Below are positions 30,850-46,000 of a DNA stretch of 64,000 bases, in pieces; position 1 is the stretch's first letter, and each line of letters opens with the position of its first letter. This DNA is from Paramacrobiotus metropolitanus (lineage: Eukaryota; Tardigrada; Eutardigrada; Parachela; Macrobiotidae), in NCBI RefSeq assembly GCF_019649055.1, contig NW_026570240.1:558001-622000 (forward strand). The letters are read 5' to 3'. Under the pieces are notes generated by a model. It had not been told where the DNA came from. It saw nothing but the letters and a program-made list of their open reading frames with translations, and did not search any database. The position numbers were made by a program, and so were the translations under genes.

Positions 30850-31606
30850 TGATGACAAATTATTTTAGCCCGGTGATTGCCTGTTTTTCTAGTTTCTACT
30901 AAAACGAGAGTTCTGTCCGAATTTAACATAAAAATAACCAATTATTAAAGTGGTGCAAAGCAGACAGACAGTGCAGAAGTATATAATGGTATATGTAGGC
31001 AGAAGTTGTAATATATATGTATATATAGACAGTACAGGATGCTTCTACAATATTTGAACATTTGTGCACATGAAACATAGCGCGGTAATTGTACTGCACT
31101 GCACGGTATTTTCACGAACTGCATGGAACTGTGAGTAATATTGGTAATTTTTTAATACTTAACTTTACAAATAATTATGATCATGATGCAATAATGCCTG
31201 TAAACGTGACCGTCCTATCATTATAAAAGGTAACGTGCTTCTTGCTTTGCGCTTAGCTTTTTTGAATTCAAGGAATTACGGCTAATATAAAGTGCCACTA
31301 ACAAGTACGATTTCTGTCAAACTTATGTACAGCTGGTTTTAACCGTATACTATTAAAACTGCAGCTGGTAATACCACATTCCGCTCGGCCAGTGTGTTTT
31401 CGATATTATCGACCAATGTATTATAAAATCATAAATTAATTATAACACGACATCCGAAGCTACAATAGTACCGTTACTACCGTTCAGAACTTCTGTTTGA
31501 TATAACCGCAACCGTAAGCGAGTACAAGAAAAGTTGTAAAAATTAAGGTACTTATTACTACTTAATAAAAAATACAAAGCATGGTACCATCCCGACGATT
31601 AAACGG

Positions 31607-31618
31607 CACGTGCACGTG
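31607..31618. promoter_or_regulatory. Two adjacent E-boxes (CACGTGCACGTG)
   Basis: Two CACGTG hexamers are directly abutted in a perfect 12-bp palindrome. CACGTG is the canonical site for bHLH factors of the Myc/Max/USF and Hairy-related types. It lies about 500 bp before a candidate first exon ending at 32118, so it could belong to an RBPJ promoter. Function is inferred only from the motif. Confidence 0.3.
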
Positions 31619-33212
31619 ATATTATGAGCAAATGGCTCATATCGTCGCCGACCGGCGGAAATCTTTTCCATTTTTTGTAGCCCAAAAAATTGTCTGCTCC
31701 ACTCTGCACAAGCGCACCGCGCACTGAGTGAACATATGCACGGTTCTCTTATCTCGATCGCATTAAACTGCAGTCTAAACTCGCTTTCTCACGATTGGTG
31801 ATTTCAACTGGTTTGGTGTAACGAAGCAGTAAACTGCAGCGCTACAGACATTTTCTGTGGCAGTTCTATCTGCTTGCTTTCCCTTGTTTTCTGTTTTATA
31901 GCGTGTTTTGTTTCAAACATAAAACCGACAAGGAACCAGAGGAAACGAACTTGTTAACAGCATTCCGGGATGGTCTGGCGACAGCCTATTTGACCGGGAT
32001 CCGGAAGTGTCGTGGTACTGTTACGGGAAGCTTCGTTCCCACGTGCATGATCCTCGCTGTGAGAAGCAGCTTCTGCCATTAGCTGTTTCCAAGAGTCCGG
32101 CTCTTTCTACCTGTCAGGTACTGTAATATAATCAAATCACATCGTATTTTTTGTCTTATCTATACGAGACAACCTGTACAGTTATTCAGAAAGTCGAAAT
32201 TGCTGCTCTTACAGTTAAGTACAGTACTTTGTATCGTTGCATGCTACAAAGTATATACAGTAGTTTTATACACAGTTTACATGGTGTCTGTACTCTGTAG
32301 CCACTCATAAGACTTTGGACGCACTTTAACAACAGAGCTTGAATTTATTATATATGTTATTTTTAAAATGATGCAGTGAATTATTAGTTTCACATATCTC
32401 GCTGTTGTGCCTTTAATAACACAAATTCAGCTTTGCTACTTGGAACATAGCATCGATAATAAATTTGTTAGTCTCTTTCATGATTTGCCGTTTTGCGGCT
32501 TCCGCTACCGGCGATGTTCGTAATATTGTTTACTCAAACAGAAAAATTTTGAAACTGAAAAGGTTTTTTCTTCCAGAATCGCGTTCTGGATCTCATAACC
32601 GTAAAACGTTTTTGTTGTCCGTACGTACTTGTTCGGGTTTCTGAGCTCTCGGGTTGATAACCATACAATACAATTCGGCTGCTGATCAGTGCACAAGGGC
32701 ATAGACTTCGCTGTGCAGGTTGTTATGGACGTTTTTAGCCATAGCCGCACTAATGGTTCTTTGTGTGCTTTGAAACATTGATTGCAATGTTTTCATCAAA
32801 CACGGTTTAATATATTGACGAAATGGCGATCCGCTGAGCTGTGTTTGTGGTATTCAGCAAACGCCAATGCTTGCGCTGTGCGGTACTACATACGAAAGCA
32901 AAGCTGCTGGCGCAACCAGCTTTCATGTGCTGGCGCAAGTTCTCACGAGTTGACGGTGTGTTGGGAAAACGACAGTGTAGTGAATCAGCGCCGACTGAGC
33001 CTGTGCGAACCGGCATGCAGCATCGCCAGCGCTGTGCGGCTGCAGTATGTGCAAGAAGTCTTGAATTCTCCCGGCCATGTTCCAAAATTCCTATACTTAC
33101 TATTAAATGTACACCCGCCATAATGTTAGTATTCATTAAGATACTAATGATTTGTGATTTTTTACTAACTTTGCTCGGGCAACCATTAATTCAAATTAAA
33201 AACGGATTATTA

Positions 33213-33280
33213 GTAAAAAAATAAAAAAATTAAAAATAAAAATAAAAATTACAAAAAATAAAAGTAAAAAATAAAAATTA
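33213..33280. repeat. A-rich low-complexity tract (AAAAAT repeats)
   Basis: About 70 bp made almost only of A with single T, mostly as AAAAAT/AATAAAA units. It is simple sequence, perhaps the degraded poly(A) tail of an old retrocopy, but no body sequence is recognisable beside it. Confidence 0.6.
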
Positions 33281-35006
33281 CTGTCGACCAAAGCGCTAAC
33301 CATATAACGAACATTAAAATCGGAAGTGGTTTGTTTAACTCATATATAATATTAATCACCGCTAATTTACCGGTATGTTGTACAATGCGTAAAAAAATAT
33401 AATTAGAAAGTAATCAAATCAGCCTGCATCGGTCCTTCTTGTGGATTTGCACCTTTTGCACCTTTATTTTTATTACTGTGAAACGTACATATACTTGCAT
33501 ATTGTCGAATTTAACACGTATTCGCTTATTGGTACGCCAGCATGTCATGTCATTTAAGTGAATTTATAATAACAGTTCCTCTACATAGTTGTTGCCACTC
33601 GTTTCCGTTTCCCTGGGCGCATTGCTAATTTTATAATGTTTAGAAACACACAAACTTTGTCTTGCTTTTACAGTACCTTATATTTAACAATAAGGTTTTA
33701 ATTAATTTAAAAAAAGGGAAACATTGTTATCGCATGTGATTTGTTCGCTTCCACTTTAATGTTGTGCTTTGCAGTTTTTCTCGACTTACTGGTTAGTGAC
33801 GTTGTAATACATACAAGATTTGATAAGTATGTTTGGACATAGATACACAAATTACAATCAGCAGATTCAGCACTATCATTTAAGAAAAGATTAAATTGAA
33901 GTTTACTGAACGGAAAAGTTAAAAAAGAGAAACGGAATAGCACGTCGAAAAAACTAGTATAATGCTACATCGTGGTTTAAAAAATGGTGGTAAATTCCAA
34001 GTGACCAACGAACTGTAATTAATTTTGATGTGATGTAATTTGGCACCTCATAGCTTCGTTAGCTTTGAATCGCAAAGCCACTTGTTGGACCTGCAGATCT
34101 TGATTTTTTTTTGCGTAGAAGAGTGAAGCATCGTTTTTACCCTTCGATACACCGGTAAACTGAAATTTTAGTTAACCAGTAAGCAAGCTAATTTTTTCCG
34201 TAATTCTGGTCGTAGTCCAACCTCCTTCACTATAGTGGCCACTGGCCAGTGCGACTTCCAGTGTTCTGCAAATACCTGACTTCATATCACTTCTCATATT
34301 ACCTATTTGCTCGTGTTGCATTTTATCGCCCCATTTTATATGATTGCGCCCTGCGTATTGTCCTTCATGTATCCTCTTGGTCAGATATAAATGTGAGCGT
34401 GTGAACATTTGATGAAACCGGATAGAGCAAAAGTGGGCGAGAACTGAAGTTTTGTCTGGGTTATTGTAACTGCGCCGTGAGAGTTTCCAGCTATATATTC
34501 TCACACTCGAATCGATTCCTTTCTAACTGGATAGATAGATGGCCTTTCGTTCTAACGACAGATGGACATGAAAAGCTTTTCCAATATGTCCTTCCCATGT
34601 CCACATCAGTCAGCGTTTCTGATTCCATCTGCCTTTTACATTGCCATGATGCTCTGTATGTGCGGCTAATTGTTCGCTAACGTGTAGGCTAGCTGTACCG
34701 TTTAATAATCTGGATACGAAAAGGAGTTTGAAATGGCCACTTAGAGTTTTAAGACTGGCTTGTTGCTTTCATTTTAGAATGAATTTCATGCGCTTGAAAG
34801 CTTGTTTGCAAATCTGCAGACTTTTTAAATAGTTTATTCGCACCTTTTTGTCGCTGTTTCGAATGGTGAAAGCTCGCTTATATTGTATCTCCTTCGCTGT
34901 ACTGCTGTAGCAGTAGGTGAGTGGCTCATTTTTTTGCAGGTGCTTAATTGGATTTTTCAGGTCAAGTCTCTTAAAATGTAGCGTATAAGTGCTTGTAAAG
35001 TAGAGT

Positions 35007-35014
35007 TTCCCACG
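35007..35014 (-). promoter_or_regulatory. CSL/Su(H)-type site (CGTGGGAA on minus strand)
   Basis: TTCCCACG on the plus strand is the reverse complement of CGTGGGAA, the high-affinity binding site of RBPJ/Su(H). It lies 2 kb upstream of the RBPJ start codon. One exact 8-mer in 6 kb can be chance. Confidence 0.25.
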
Positions 35015-36999
35015 TACTGTGTCGTTAATATAAGTAACGGTTTTTTTGTTTTTGCTGTGGATCTGTGCATTTATCCATGACTACTTTGCGAGCAATTAAA
35101 CTACGTTATCAACCGGCGATTGATGGTGGGAGGGAGTATATGCTGAATTTTCAGAATTGAATGTTTTTTTCTGCGTCAACTGATAGGTATAATTTTTTAA
35201 ATTTCTTTACACGTTAGGTGTACCTGGCTAACGTTGGTTCGGAGATAAAAAATGCCTTAACATCTTAATCTGTTTTATTTACGACATTTTATTTTTTTTA
35301 TTATTATGTGATAAGAAAGAACTTCAGCAGTCTTTTACGTGCTTTTGTGGCACAAGTATAAATGAGCACGAGTAGTTAGTACGAGTTAGTAATTGCTGGC
35401 TGTGAAGACCACTGTCCATTATGACCGCAGACTGCATCGAATCCTTACGGGTTTGATGGATTTGGATATGTATGTGTTACGAAGAAGTTTGATCGTGCAG
35501 TGTTGCTAAAAGAAAATTTCGAGATGCTGCTGTACGTTGGGTGTTTTTGATTCACCAAACGGATACGCAGTTACCGACCTAATATGTAGTTCTATTGTAT
35601 ATTGTTGTGCAGTGGAATTAGATCAAATAGTGATACTGATTTTGATTGCTTTTTCTAATAAGCGGTTTTATAATAAAGTTGGTACGGGTTTAGTAACATG
35701 AGTTAGTCGACAGTCGACGGAGCGCGCATTTGAGATTTACACAAAAGTAAATAAGTCGTATCGCAAAAATTTGATAACTGCATTGATCCGTTTGAATAGT
35801 CTAGTTAATGTGACAGCGACCGATAATTGTCCTTAATTGTCACGTATCCAAATAGCGTTGCAATTCGATTAAGAAAAAAATCACGGAGTGCATTTTAATC
35901 CGTTTCGCGGTTTCCGAGCGGAACCACAGAAACCACTTCACTGTCAGCAAGTGCGGTGATCATCGCCAGTGTACGGGCAGCGATAGTTGCTACAAGCTTT
36001 TAGTTTATAATTTGTCTTATTTTATATCCCTGTATTTTGACTGCGTAATAATCATACTACATTAGTACATTTGGAAATCAACCCTTTATACGTTGGATAA
36101 GAGGCGGATTTGAATTTCTTATGGCGCTATATAGCGATTTTTGTGACAGTGAGCTAAGCATCATCAAATCGCCGTGTACAAATGAACCGGTAAGACCGTT
36201 GACTGGTCAGTTTAAATTACTTCAAATTCGAAAAGTTTGAACTAAGCCGGCAAGAAATACATTGATATTGATATAAACGATATTCTCTGTTTTTATGAAA
36301 GATATTATTGATGTGGTTTTGAGCTTGTTGTTTTCAAATCATTCTAATTGTGTAACTCTACTGGATTCGCTGTAGATGTTGTAAATTATTGATATATGAG
36401 ATTCTGGAAATGATAGATATACGAGATTCATTATGAACATTGTGCACTTATACTGGTCATGAGCACACTTTACGAACATGCCAGACAATGGCAGACATGG
36501 TATTGCTTTGTTGAATTAACACGAATACGCCATAAAAAGTGTCTAAATATGAACTTAGATACATTTAAAAATAGGGTAATATTTACATTTTCTTCATCGT
36601 ACAAAAATATTTTGGGTGGATGGAATTCTAAAATTGACAAGATGTTTAATGAATTGCAGAAACAGAGTTGATCGGATAAATATTCACATATCATTATGTT
36701 TTTACCTGTTAAAGTGTACAAATCTTCTACTTCTGTAGCATCAGTACGATAGCCGATTTTTTGGACCCTACCCTCCATATCTGACAACTACGTCGTCTGC
36801 GCGCGATTACCCTTTCCATTTACATTCGCCAGCCAGTCACCCGTCTCCTGGATGCCCTTCTGCGCTGCCGTTTCCGATCAGCCAGTCTCCGGTCTCCTTT
36901 TCCGGATATCCTTTTCCACCCGCATCCAGTACATGCAGTTATATCTCATCTGATCTACGCAAATTTGACCTGAAATCGTACGCCCATTGTCTGACCACG

Positions 37000-39450
<2,451 letters not shown>

Positions 39451-39959
39451 GCGTATTCCTCTACTAAATCCTTTTGTATTTGGTGTAGCAGCCGGAACCA
39501 TGAACTCTCCTTCCATACGAGTATTCTCCTCGTTCAGTTGTTGATCTTTAATTTGTTTTATTGTTTTATCGCGTTGTCTCTTAGATTCGCTGGAATCGAG
39601 TCATACAAATTGTCTGATACATGTTTTACTTTTTGAATTCGCTAGTTAAGAAAAATTCTTTTGACACCGATGTTTTAATCTGGGTTTTAACTATTTGATT
39701 CCACAAAAGTGGGAGTTGTAAATAATTTATGCATGCATGTGCATGTGCAAGGCGACGAATGGTAAGATCCTCCAAATACTATTTCGCCAGAAACAGAACA
39801 AGAAATCAAAAAGAAAGCAAAACTGATAATAGTAGGTTCCACGCGACAGAAGTAATCTATCCGCCGATCGATATCAGAACATACACGAGAACGATACAAG
39901 AAACCGATGCAGTAAATGTTGGGTGACAAATCTGACCATTGTGGCTATAGTTTATCAAT
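39451..39959. other. Convergent 3' region of RBPJ and ZNF207
   Basis: 509 bp between facing stops, with one TACGAGTA octamer at 39516. It may hold a last alternative RBPJ exon. No gene is seen. Confidence 0.5.
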
Positions 39960-42440
39960 TTACAATCCAGGAGGCCGTAGATCTTCTGAAAACAAAATGG
40001 GTATAACACCGCACTATATTAAATATGAGTACAGATGACTCACCATCTTCTCTAAGCAACGCATTCCGTTTTTCCGTGTTCCGGCGATAACGTTTTGCCC
40101 TCAATTCCTCCTAAACCATAAAAAATATTTAAAAACTCGCTGAGTTTAGAAAGCAGTGTTTTGTTGTATAATCCACGCAAACCGCTTTCCAATTACGGTA
40201 ACGCTTTCCTACCAAAGAAATATCTTCTGCAGGGTGGCATATTTGTCCGCCCTGTTCAGGAGCCGCAATGTAAACCGGCGCCGCTGGTACAGGAGCCGGA
40301 GCGGCAGTTTTGCCAGCAGCCGGGTTCGCATATGTAGGCATTGCACCTGTCGTTGTCCCGCCGGAAAGCGCTTTAAAGTCAATCCCTCCCGTAATCGGGG
40401 GAGGGCGCTGTAATAACAGCAACATCTCTAATTCAGTTTTATCAAACTCTACATCAAATGACCACTGGTCCGTGAAAAACTTTCACTGATGGCGTCCGTA
40501 CCTCAGGAACTGCAGCGGGAAACAAGGGCCGCGGAGGTGGTTGTGACAGATTCGTGGCGCCAGGCGGTGGTGCCGGGCCTGGCCCGGGAGGCATGTGACC
40601 GGGTAGTGGCGGCGGCGGGCCTCCCATATTGGGTGGAACATTCATTCGAGGCGGCGCAGCCCAGGGAGGAGGCTGAGGCATTCCTGGAGGTGGCTGCTGC
40701 AGCATTGAAGGCGGTGGCCCACCCATAGGCATAAAGCCAGGTGGCATGCTGTAAAAATACCAAACGTAATATTTCAGCACATGTTTGCTAATCATCCATA
40801 TTCTAGCATAGTAAGTTTCACTACTGATAAATTCAATCCATTATTGGGGTACACTTCAATGTAGAAAAAATCTGTACCCCGGTGGAAACATGCCCGGAGG
40901 TGGCATTCCAGGCATAGGAGGGGGCCGCTGCATGTGGGGCATGGGAGGCATGCCTGGAATGAAGGAGGGCATCATGTTCTGCATCGGCCCTGGCGGTCTC
41001 ATGCCAGGCGGAAGACCAGGCATCCCCGGCGCCGGTGGGAAGGCCCCGGCGAAGGAGGGATGTGGCCCGGGTGGCATGGATGGGGCAGGCGCTGGCGTGG
41101 TGGCCGGATTGGAAGATTCGTCGTCTGAATCCTTTCCCCCGTCATCCTGATCTCCTCCTGAGAAGCAAGAACAAAAATCTCCAATGCTGGGAAATGAAAG
41201 ATCACTAGATCACACGATCAATAATGCAGCACTTCATAGGATTCTGCAGTCTGCACCATTCAGTGCACCGCCATCCGCTAAGGTTACAAAATAATATTAT
41301 ACATGTAAATGTTAAAATGGTTAACGATTATTAAGAAGCAACGATGGGTAGTAACAGATAACAGAGATAAACAAACTACAATGTGTTGCCCATTTGAGGC
41401 TGCAGTATAAAAAGGTCCACTAAGAATTACGTAATTGCCCATTTTCGCCGTATCTACAGGAAAAGACTGATGACAATTTACCTTTTAAGAAAAAGCACAA
41501 AGTTAACAAATTTTGGCTGCTTACGTAATTCTTAGATGGTTCCTTTTAGGCAGCTCTACAAAGCAATGCAAAAATGTGCACCGAAAACAGGATTTTAATA
41601 ACGAAAGAGTGACATACTTTCCCTCTTCTGCTGTTCATGCGCGCGCAGATCTTCCGGTGGAATTCCTTCCATGCCGTAAATTTCCACATCGACACTCGTT
41701 CGACCAACAATGGCATTTGGTATTTTATCCAGTGTTTCTTTGTGGACCTACCAAGCACAGACACTTTACTTGATATCAAATTTTGCCACAAAAAATTCGA
41801 AAGCTCTAAAGCTTAACGCACAAAACTTTTTTAATAAAATACATCAGTTCGGAAGTAGACAACAACCACAAAACTTGTGCTGGTTTCGAATTCAATTTCC
41901 GACTTTCTGAAGTGTATTAGCTAATTAAAATTGAGTCAGCGGTAAAGAAGATCCAGCTACAGTACTACAAAATATTCGTGAACGATGAAACCATCAATTC
42001 CGAAAACAATAAAAGGCGAACCCAAACCTTTATGTTAGTTAAAAACTAAACAAGTTTTGCTGGGTTTGTCCACCTGAATCAACACTTTTAATCCTAGTTC
42101 CTAAAACTCTATAAAATCATAATATTTTTACGAAGCTGCTGCCGCAAAGTGTGGCATCCTCCCAAGTAGCCAAGTACTGTACCTGCATGCAGTGGATGGC
42201 CAGCACCGTGTACGGCTTCTGCGGTTTGGCCTTCTGATGCTGGATAAGAATCTTTTCGTCTTCAAACTCCCGATTGCAGTACCTGCCAAACAACCGCGTT
42301 AGTTGCAAAAGATTCCACTGAGATCCGTTCTGATTCTGGTCCAGCCAGAGCCAATGAGCCATACATCCAACTCTGCCACATCGTGGCATTAACACGTACC
42401 AGCACCACGGCTTCTGCGGCTTCTTCTTCTTTCGTCCCAT
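39960..42440 (-). CDS. ZNF207: BuGZ (ZNF207), spindle assembly and BUB3-binding protein, altered zinc fingers
   Basis: BuGZ binds microtubules and BUB3 through a GLEBS motif and phase-separates to promote spindle assembly. Exons 42440-42400, 42282-42183, 41747-41618, 41157-40878, 40748-40502, 40407-40213, 40110-40044 and 39985-39960 give 361 aa (human 478). The start [20 protein letters not shown] and [13 protein letters not shown] match human almost exactly, then eight residues including the second finger CxxC and the last His of finger 1 are replaced by PQKPYTV before [26 protein letters not shown] follows, then a long Pro/Met/Gly-rich disordered part (exons 4-5) and the GLEBS motif [17 protein letters not shown] with the key Glu-Glu pair formed across the exon 6-7 junction. 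The last exon codes only EDLRPPGL. Confidence 0.94.
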
Positions 42441-43003
42441 GGTTTGTGAAACTATAATCTCAAAATTCAACTTTTTCCAAACATTTCTTCCAACGTTGCT
42501 TTCAGCTTTAAGAATCAGTTTTGAAATGGGTAAAAAACTGCGGTACGGAGTACGGACCAGAATTTCTACGTTTCATGTTTTATCGCTAACCCACCACGGG
42601 CAGCGGTGATATGGCTACTCGTACAGCAGCAGCGCCATCTGTGACCTATATATATAGTACTGTAATCAGGAAAATGGACTACGGTGGTCAGACCTCGAAA
42701 ATTACGATGAGCGCCGGCGCAGGCGGTGGCTTTGTACACATGTGTTATTGTGTGCACTGTGGTTTGTGCTAGCAGACCGAACACAAACAAAACAAAACCA
42801 TAGAAAACGATTCACGATTCCACGTACCGAACAACCAAAGTCTACATTACGGTACTATTTTAAATACAACAAACCCCAAAGTAAACAATACATATCGGCA
42901 ACTACGGAAAACTCTGCTGCATAAAACCGTGTTGAAACAGAAATCCGGAAAGATTGCTGAATGTATCCAAAACTCACGCCAACGACGTAGGACACGAAAC
43001 AAG
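42441..43003 (-). other. Intergenic, BuGZ promoter and INTS7 3' flank
   Basis: 563 bp with a TACTCGTA octamer at 42616. No coding frame is supported. Confidence 0.55.
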
Positions 43004-46000
43004 CTATTCCATTTTGTCTTGAGGAGGATTGTCCTGTGCTTTCCTTTTGTGTGGTCCGCCCAAACCTTCCGTCACTTTGACATAAAGCTCAGCATTCTGC
43101 ATCGCATCCCAAGAGGACAGCTTACAATCAATGAGTTCCAAATCTACACTGATACGATAAATTCCCGGATAACCCAAAAATATCACAAAACTGTGCGAGA
43201 AAAAATTGATCTCTTCCATCGGCACCGTGTGCACCAGCACTTCCGGTGGTGTCTCCAGGCTGTGAATCACTTTGGAGGAAAACGGCAGACTCTTCATTAA
43301 GCGCATTCGCACCGTTACCCGCACATCTTTGACTGTCCGAATCGGTTGACAGCCTCTCTCCCTTTCCACTGTCAGCGCGCAGTCCACTTTGAGAGTGAAC
43401 CTCGTGTCCATGTTGATCGTCTGAGCGAATTCCGTCTCAGCATTTGATGATGGTGTAATAACGACTGCCAGACTAGTCGACTGATACTGCTGAAAGAAAT
43501 AGCGGGGTATCGGCACTTGCAGGGATAAAAAGAATCCGGACAAGCGAAACAGTTCTTTGACCACTTCATAAAAATCGGTAGGTGAGATGCTAGACAAAGT
43601 GGTTTTCGAGAGGCTGTCCAAACGTTCCAGCGCTGCTGCCACGCCCAACTGTGGTGCAAGCGGTGTCGATGGAATGGCGGTATCCGCTGAGAAACCGCGC
43701 CCACCCAGACTGGCCAGACAAACAGCAAATCGGCAGCAAATTTGGTGATAGAGCCGCACCACACCTAGGGATGGTCCGTCGGCATCGAAGGACATTTTGT
43801 ATAACTTATCGCATCGTTCTGCAACCGTGCGGAATTCGTTCATCGGATCCAGCAACGTCGCTCGCATTAGCAGCAAATGCGATGCAACCTGTTCCAGATC
43901 CTCTTCCGGGTCACCCATATCCATGCCACGACCTCGAATTTGCTCCAGTGTCTCTAGCATCAACTCCCAGGCTCTCTGAAAGCCAACTTTAACATCCAGA
44001 AAGTTTTTCTTGAAATATCCATATCGATCTGGTGTACGATATTCCGTCAGCTTTACACTAGTCTCCATAAATTCCATCAAACAATCGCCGAGGTTATCCG
44101 CAATGTCATCCAGTTCGCTGCCCGGAGCGAGCAGTTTCTTTTTATTAATTTCGTAGTCGGTCATCTGACGAAGCACCTCGATCCAGCCATGGCTGTGGGG
44201 ACAACCGTGAACTTGCTCATCAGCCGCCAGGTAGTTGTAAATTTCCGATGCGAAATAATGCCGACCATCGACACTGGCCGTGCGGGCTAATTTGTACAGA
44301 TCCCACAATGAGATCTCGCACGACTCAATTATCTGTTTGGCAAGATGTTGCTGAGATTCTTCACTGAAATCTGGAATCCGCAACGAAATTCCAACAGCAG
44401 CGGCAACAGTGGCATACGTTTTGTTTCCCGCTAGAATTGACTTCAACGGATAACATTTATCCAACAGGGCGTGCGCCCGAACAGGATCTTCCTCAGAAAT
44501 ATTTTGTATGAAAATAACAATTTTCCGCTCAAAATTTTCTGACGGAATGGCAAATCTTGGAAGAATTTCTAAGCACTCATGCGTGATTTGACTCAAAAAG
44601 TGCTTATAGTTTCGTGGACTGAGTCCGAAAAGCACGTAATGCAGTATACCGCTGTTCTGCGTTTCGGTGGCGTTTTGAGCTAAATCACTCATCCATTTCT
44701 TTAACGTTTCACTTCTTTTCAGCAACATATCATCAGATTTACTGGCTGCCGTAGCGGGGCGCGGTGTCTGGTTGTAACAAGACACAGCAAACATTCTGCA
44801 GTATAGTGCAAAAGCAAATGCCCGCACAACCCCTTTGAGCTGAGATGTCTTTTCCGGAAGCAGATCCATCAGCTGCACGTCCGCTACGCAGGCGCGATGG
44901 TCAGTTAAAGTGTTTCGAAGGTACAGGAACAAGCATTTCAAGCCTTGACTAACTACGAACGGCGTGTTCGATAAAAGGAAAGTTTTGATGAAATTTAGTG
45001 CTGAATCCGTTGGAAGCCGTGATGCACAGAATTCGAAAAAGCGCATCAGTTCAGTTGAAGCTGGTCGAGCAATTTCCCATCTGGAGTCACCAATACACCT
45101 ACCCAATAATGCCAAATGGCTTTCGATCAATGGCAGAGCCGTATTCCGTTTATGCAACCCGCTCAAAGTCGAAAAGATTGTTTCCACCAATCTGGAGCTC
45201 TGATTTGTCATATCGCTGGACAACAACTTGGACACAACGAATATCAGCGTTTCGGATTCCAGGTTCGACGAGGCGATAGAGGGGACTATTTCCAGAATCG
45301 TTATTTTCTCATCTACCAAAAGACAAATATTTATTTTATCGGTAAAGAACGACAACCATAGAAATATCGCGACCAAATCAGCGAATAAACTCAGTTAGTT
45401 CTGTGACCTGTTTAACTTCACTAAGCACAAAATTTAGTAAAATGAAGAATAAAAAATTAAGAAAAGAATAAAATATATGTGACAATAGATTCCGACAATC
45501 AGCATGTAAACCACAGCTTCGCATGTTCTGTGTAACTTATACTCGGGTCTGTCAGAAACAACGACACAATTACAGCAAAAGTGTTGTTTACGACGAACGA
45601 GTACTACGTTAAAAGTAACGGACAAACCATCAGAAAGGTGCGGCTTCTCCATGAGAGAAATGATATCCTCCGCGATTGCTTCAGCGAACTTCGGTGTAAC
45701 TCGTGCTAAACTTCGGCAGGCAACAAGAGCGGCTTCCAGTTCGTTTCTGTTGGACGACTGCAAGGCCATTCTAACTGCATGATGAGTCTCAAACTGATCT
45801 GGAACATTAACGGCGATAGCAGCCAAGAGTCGTAGTGTAATGGCTCGACCAACAGGATCATTGCTGTACATAACGGAGAAAATAGGACGGATGAACTCCG
45901 TATGGTTCTGAATTTTTTTCAAATGCTGCAATACAAACCCCGTTAAAAGCAATAATATTAATTGTCCGACCGCAGCCAAAGCACACATACTTAAGTAAAA

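Larger units (their letters stand above)
30850..36999 (+). other. 6-kb region without a firm gene, upstream of RBPJ
   Basis: This is the longest gene-poor stretch. Plausible 5' exons of RBPJ lie here: a long open frame without ATG ending at a CAG/GTACTG donor at 32118, and an ATG frame 36121-36189 (MALYSDFCDSELSII) ending at a GTAAGA donor. Neither joins in phase with the assigned exon 2 directly. Three overlapping frames at 32782-33224 are unexplained. Other listed marks are an E-box pair, an A-rich tract and a CSL-type site. Confidence 0.45.

Noticed and set aside
32782-33224. Three overlapping open frames on both strands
   Set aside because: All begin and end without good splice context, and composition looks like a locally GC-richer patch; coding status could not be supported.
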